From: Dillenia suffruticosa
Taxonomy: Eukaryota; Streptophyta; Magnoliopsida; Dilleniales; Dilleniaceae
Reading direction: 5' to 3'
Length of the DNA: 64,000 bases
Assembly (NCBI GenBank): GCA_033439265.1
Contig: JAVTVX010000027.1
Coordinates: 9,067,001-9,131,000, forward strand
A program made the position numbers and the translations under genes. Under the pieces are notes generated by a model that saw nothing but the letters and a program-made list of their open reading frames with translations, was not told the DNA's origin and searched no databases. Positions 61,877 through 64,000 of this stretch are shown here, piece after piece (within the stretch, counting starts at the first letter, position 1; each line of letters starts with the position of its first letter).

Positions 61877-62128
61877 TGTGTATTAATGCCTAATAATTTA
61901 GATTTTTTTTTCAATGCACTAGTAACTTTTCCCATGAAATTTCTTGCTACATACTAGCTAATAAATCTCTCTCTCTCTCTCTCTGTCTGTGTGTGCGCGC
62001 AGAGATTCTATGGTATTGTAATATGCTTGGTTGCTGGTTTAACTTGCATCCTCTTGGCAAATTCACTCATCTCATTTTTCAAAATTTATTCTCCTTTTGT
62101 GTTGCAACCATAACCCCCCCCCCCCGGG

Positions 62129-62157
62129 GGCAGAGATGCTATGGTTTTGTAATACGC
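62129..62157 (+). repeat. Partial duplicate of Got1/Sft2 exon 2 start
   Basis: CAGAGATGCTATGGTTTTGTAATACGC repeats, with three differences, the acceptor plus first 24 bases of exon 2 at 62000-62026, about 130 bp downstream of it. It is preceded by a C-run and followed by no further exon similarity. Confidence 0.6.
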
Positions 62158-63480
62158 AAATGGGGGGAATTTTTTCTTTCCTTTCCTTTTCTTTTCCTTT
62201 TCTTTTTGTGTGTGTGTGTGTTTCTTTAGCTGTGATTTAGTTGGTTAGAAGGAGAGAATCAGTTTCTGTATAATGCATTGTTTTCACCTTTTGAAGTGTC
62301 AGATGTCTTCATAATTACTTCTTAATTTAATTCTCTTGACCTCAAATTTGTGTATTTTCTGGTCCTGTAGCTCCAGTTTTGTTTTGTTTTTGTTTTTGTT
62401 TTTGTTTTTGTTTTTGTTTTTGTTTTTTATTTTTTTTTTCCAGCTTTGCAACCATTGATGCCCTTTAAGAAAGTTTCTCCTCCTACCAAAATAAATGACC
62501 GAAGATGGAGCCCTGCTGTCTTATTTCAGTTTGTAAATGGATTTTCTGTGGCAAGTAGGCTGTGTTTGCTAGATTAGCAGCAGAGACTTTGTTCCTATTG
62601 GTCTGGATTTCTTTCTTCCTCATAAATTTTTTTAGACTTAGAAGCTTTGAATTATCATTTGCTTAAATTTCATAAATCCTGAGCTGAGAAGAATGTGTTA
62701 TTGCAATCACTTTGAGGGCCTGCAGTGGCGCTAAAGGCTGACATATTTATACAATTTCAAGTGATTGGAGTCGAAAAGTTATTGGTTGCCATCATATTCC
62801 TTGACAATCTCACTTTGTCTATAGAAGTCTTAATATGAATAATTTCTTGCTGAAAGGGTGTCGTTTTTTAATGATTGGAAAATTAGGCAGAATCATGATC
62901 AATTGCATCTTAAGATGTCTTTATTGATTTTGTTTTGCAGAATAGCTACTTAACTAAATGCTTTTATATATATTTTACTTATTTATTTACTTTTTTGCAG
63001 TCTATGTTTGTCTTCTTCAATCCAATAAAGTTTGGCATAACATTCATCTTAGGCAATGTTCTTGCTCTTGGAAGGTTTGGATTTAAAATCTGCAAGCTAC
63101 TTCTTGTCCTATCTTTTGCTTATAAATTTGTTGGTCCTTATTTAAACTACTACAGCTCTCTGTTTCCTTTCCTGCGTTGTGAAGAAATGATCACTCGAGG
63201 ACCTATTGGTTGGTAGGATTTTGCCATGTCTTTGGTTAGTGTTCAATCGGATTTACTTAGAACCACTGGTTATCGGATAAAAAAAAGGAAAAAAAAAAAA
63301 AAAAAAAAAGAGTGAGCACTAACAAATATATGTATAGTGGGGGTGGGTAAGCACTCTCTGTTCGAATACAAGTGGATTACTTACTAATGAGGATTATTTG
63401 TTTTATTGTACACAAAGAAAATGCTAAAAGATGTATAAAGCAGAGACACACGTACAAATATACGTACACACCTAATATGT

Positions 63481-63878
63481 TCAGTTGATTTTACGGCAAT
63501 TATCTCTCACTTCTCCTTTAGAGTCGTCCTTGACATCAAGCAAGCTCATTTTAAGCATCGCTTGTTGAAAATCATAGAAAAACATGGCTTGATTCATGGC
63601 ATAGCCATTGACAATGCTTCGAGTTTTAGGAGTTGTGTACAAAGTTTGGTCGGAGGTGAGCACGCCAGCCTTTTGTAACAAAGCGTTGTAGTAATAATTG
63701 TCGAAAGTGTTTCTCGTAGCATCAAGGGGCTGCTCAGCCGTGTCGCCTGCGCTGCATGTTTTGGAGAGTGTTTTGGCGAAGTTGGAGTCAAGCACCGGAT
63801 CCACATCGTGGGTTGAGTCGAAGTTACTGATTCTATTTTTGAATGATGAACACCTTGCCACTCCTAGTGTATGTGCTC
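63481..63878 (-). CDS. Class III peroxidase, last exon (partial gene)
   Basis: The minus strand from an AG acceptor at 63880-63879 encodes about 132 residues ending in CRKIN and a stop at 63481-63483. It starts at the proximal-haem motif GAHTLGVARCSSFKNRI, where His is the haem-iron ligand. It continues with DPVLDSNFAKTLSKTC and FDNYYYNALLQKAGVLTSDQ, and ends with FFYDFQQAMLKMSLLDV: the conserved C-terminal half of secreted plant peroxidases, which oxidise phenolics with hydrogen peroxide in the cell wall or vacuole. The distal-His exons and signal peptide lie beyond 64000. The usual family text KMGxI/L-V is altered to KMSLLDV. No lesion is seen. Confidence 0.9.
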
Positions 63879-64000
63879 CTGCACAGGACCACAAAAACCA
63901 CTTTTAGTGACAAGCATTCCAAACATGTTTGTTAATGAATTATAACTCAATTGATACTATTGTACATTCCTTTAAAGTTTTCGAATTCAAGCTTCCACTA
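63879..64000 (-). other. Peroxidase intron, continues past window
   Basis: AT-rich sequence upstream (minus sense) of the acceptor. It carries no exon similarity, so the preceding peroxidase exon is outside the window. Confidence 0.7.

Larger units (their letters stand above)
58402..63074 (+). pseudogene. Got1/Sft2-like vesicle transport protein, pseudogene
   Basis: Three exon-like blocks match the plant Got1/Sft2-like membrane protein that acts in Golgi vesicle traffic. Block 1 (58402-58577) is MEKMIQAPEKVKMMVGMEVE...FMDDFNR; block 2 (62003-62056) is RFYGIVICLVAGLTCILL; block 3 (63001-63074) is SMFVFFNPIKFGITFILG..ALG. Block 1 has an insertion of about ten codons that repeats ACTTTCTCTTTCAT. 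It also has a one-base loss before the CTLSTK segment and a TAG in place of the final Gln codon. Block 2 is followed by GC rather than GT. The exons for the last membrane segments are not seen before 64000. The 3.4 kb first intron is full of fold-back elements. Probably dead; a long downstream intron with further exons beyond the window is the alternative. Confidence 0.8.

Overview
The window is nuclear DNA of a flowering plant, most likely a eudicot. It has AT-rich intergenic DNA, spliced genes with GT-AG introns, Ty3/gypsy LTR elements, CACTA-type and fold-back DNA transposons, an RTE-type LINE, and proteins close to Arabidopsis families (COP9 signalosome subunit 2, LigB/DOPA-dioxygenase, Got1/Sft2, class III peroxidase). 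The species cannot be named from this sequence.

Layout. 1-5.5 kb is AT-rich DNA with a short LigB exon-1 relic and a GC-rich 1.1 kb fold-back element. 5582-9975 (+) is LigB copy 1, with three exons. 10-27.6 kb is a repeat block: a coiled-coil relic, a ~105-bp tandem repeat, a 2.2 kb array of GTCGACC-type motifs, a reverse-oriented Ty3/gypsy element (14663-25196) whose right LTR holds two CACTA-type elements, and the LTR/gag part of a second gypsy element. 28308-30390 (+) is LigB copy 2. 31866-47173 (+) is a complete 12-exon CSN2 gene encoding 439 aa, with a 9 kb intron 2 that contains a LINE. 47-57 kb is repeats again: an RNase H relic, a 2.6 kb CACTA-type element, an LTR with a primer-binding site, a second GTCGAC-like array, and a third copy of the gypsy LTR. 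57.4-63.1 kb is a Got1/Sft2-like pseudogene whose first intron has filled with small fold-back elements and a 629-bp tandem duplication. 63481-63878 (-) is the last exon of a class III peroxidase that continues past the right edge.

Function. There is no operon-like relationship. The two LigB genes are tandem duplicates pushed apart by retroelements. CSN2 is a housekeeping gene for cullin deneddylation. The most unusual material is in the DNA transposons. One is a fold-back family that shares a GTCGYG...CTTSAA-type motif just inside its inverted repeats; one copy lies directly upstream of LigB copy 1. The other is a pair of CACTA-type elements that carry tRNA-like A/B-box modules, each followed by a GC-rich patch.
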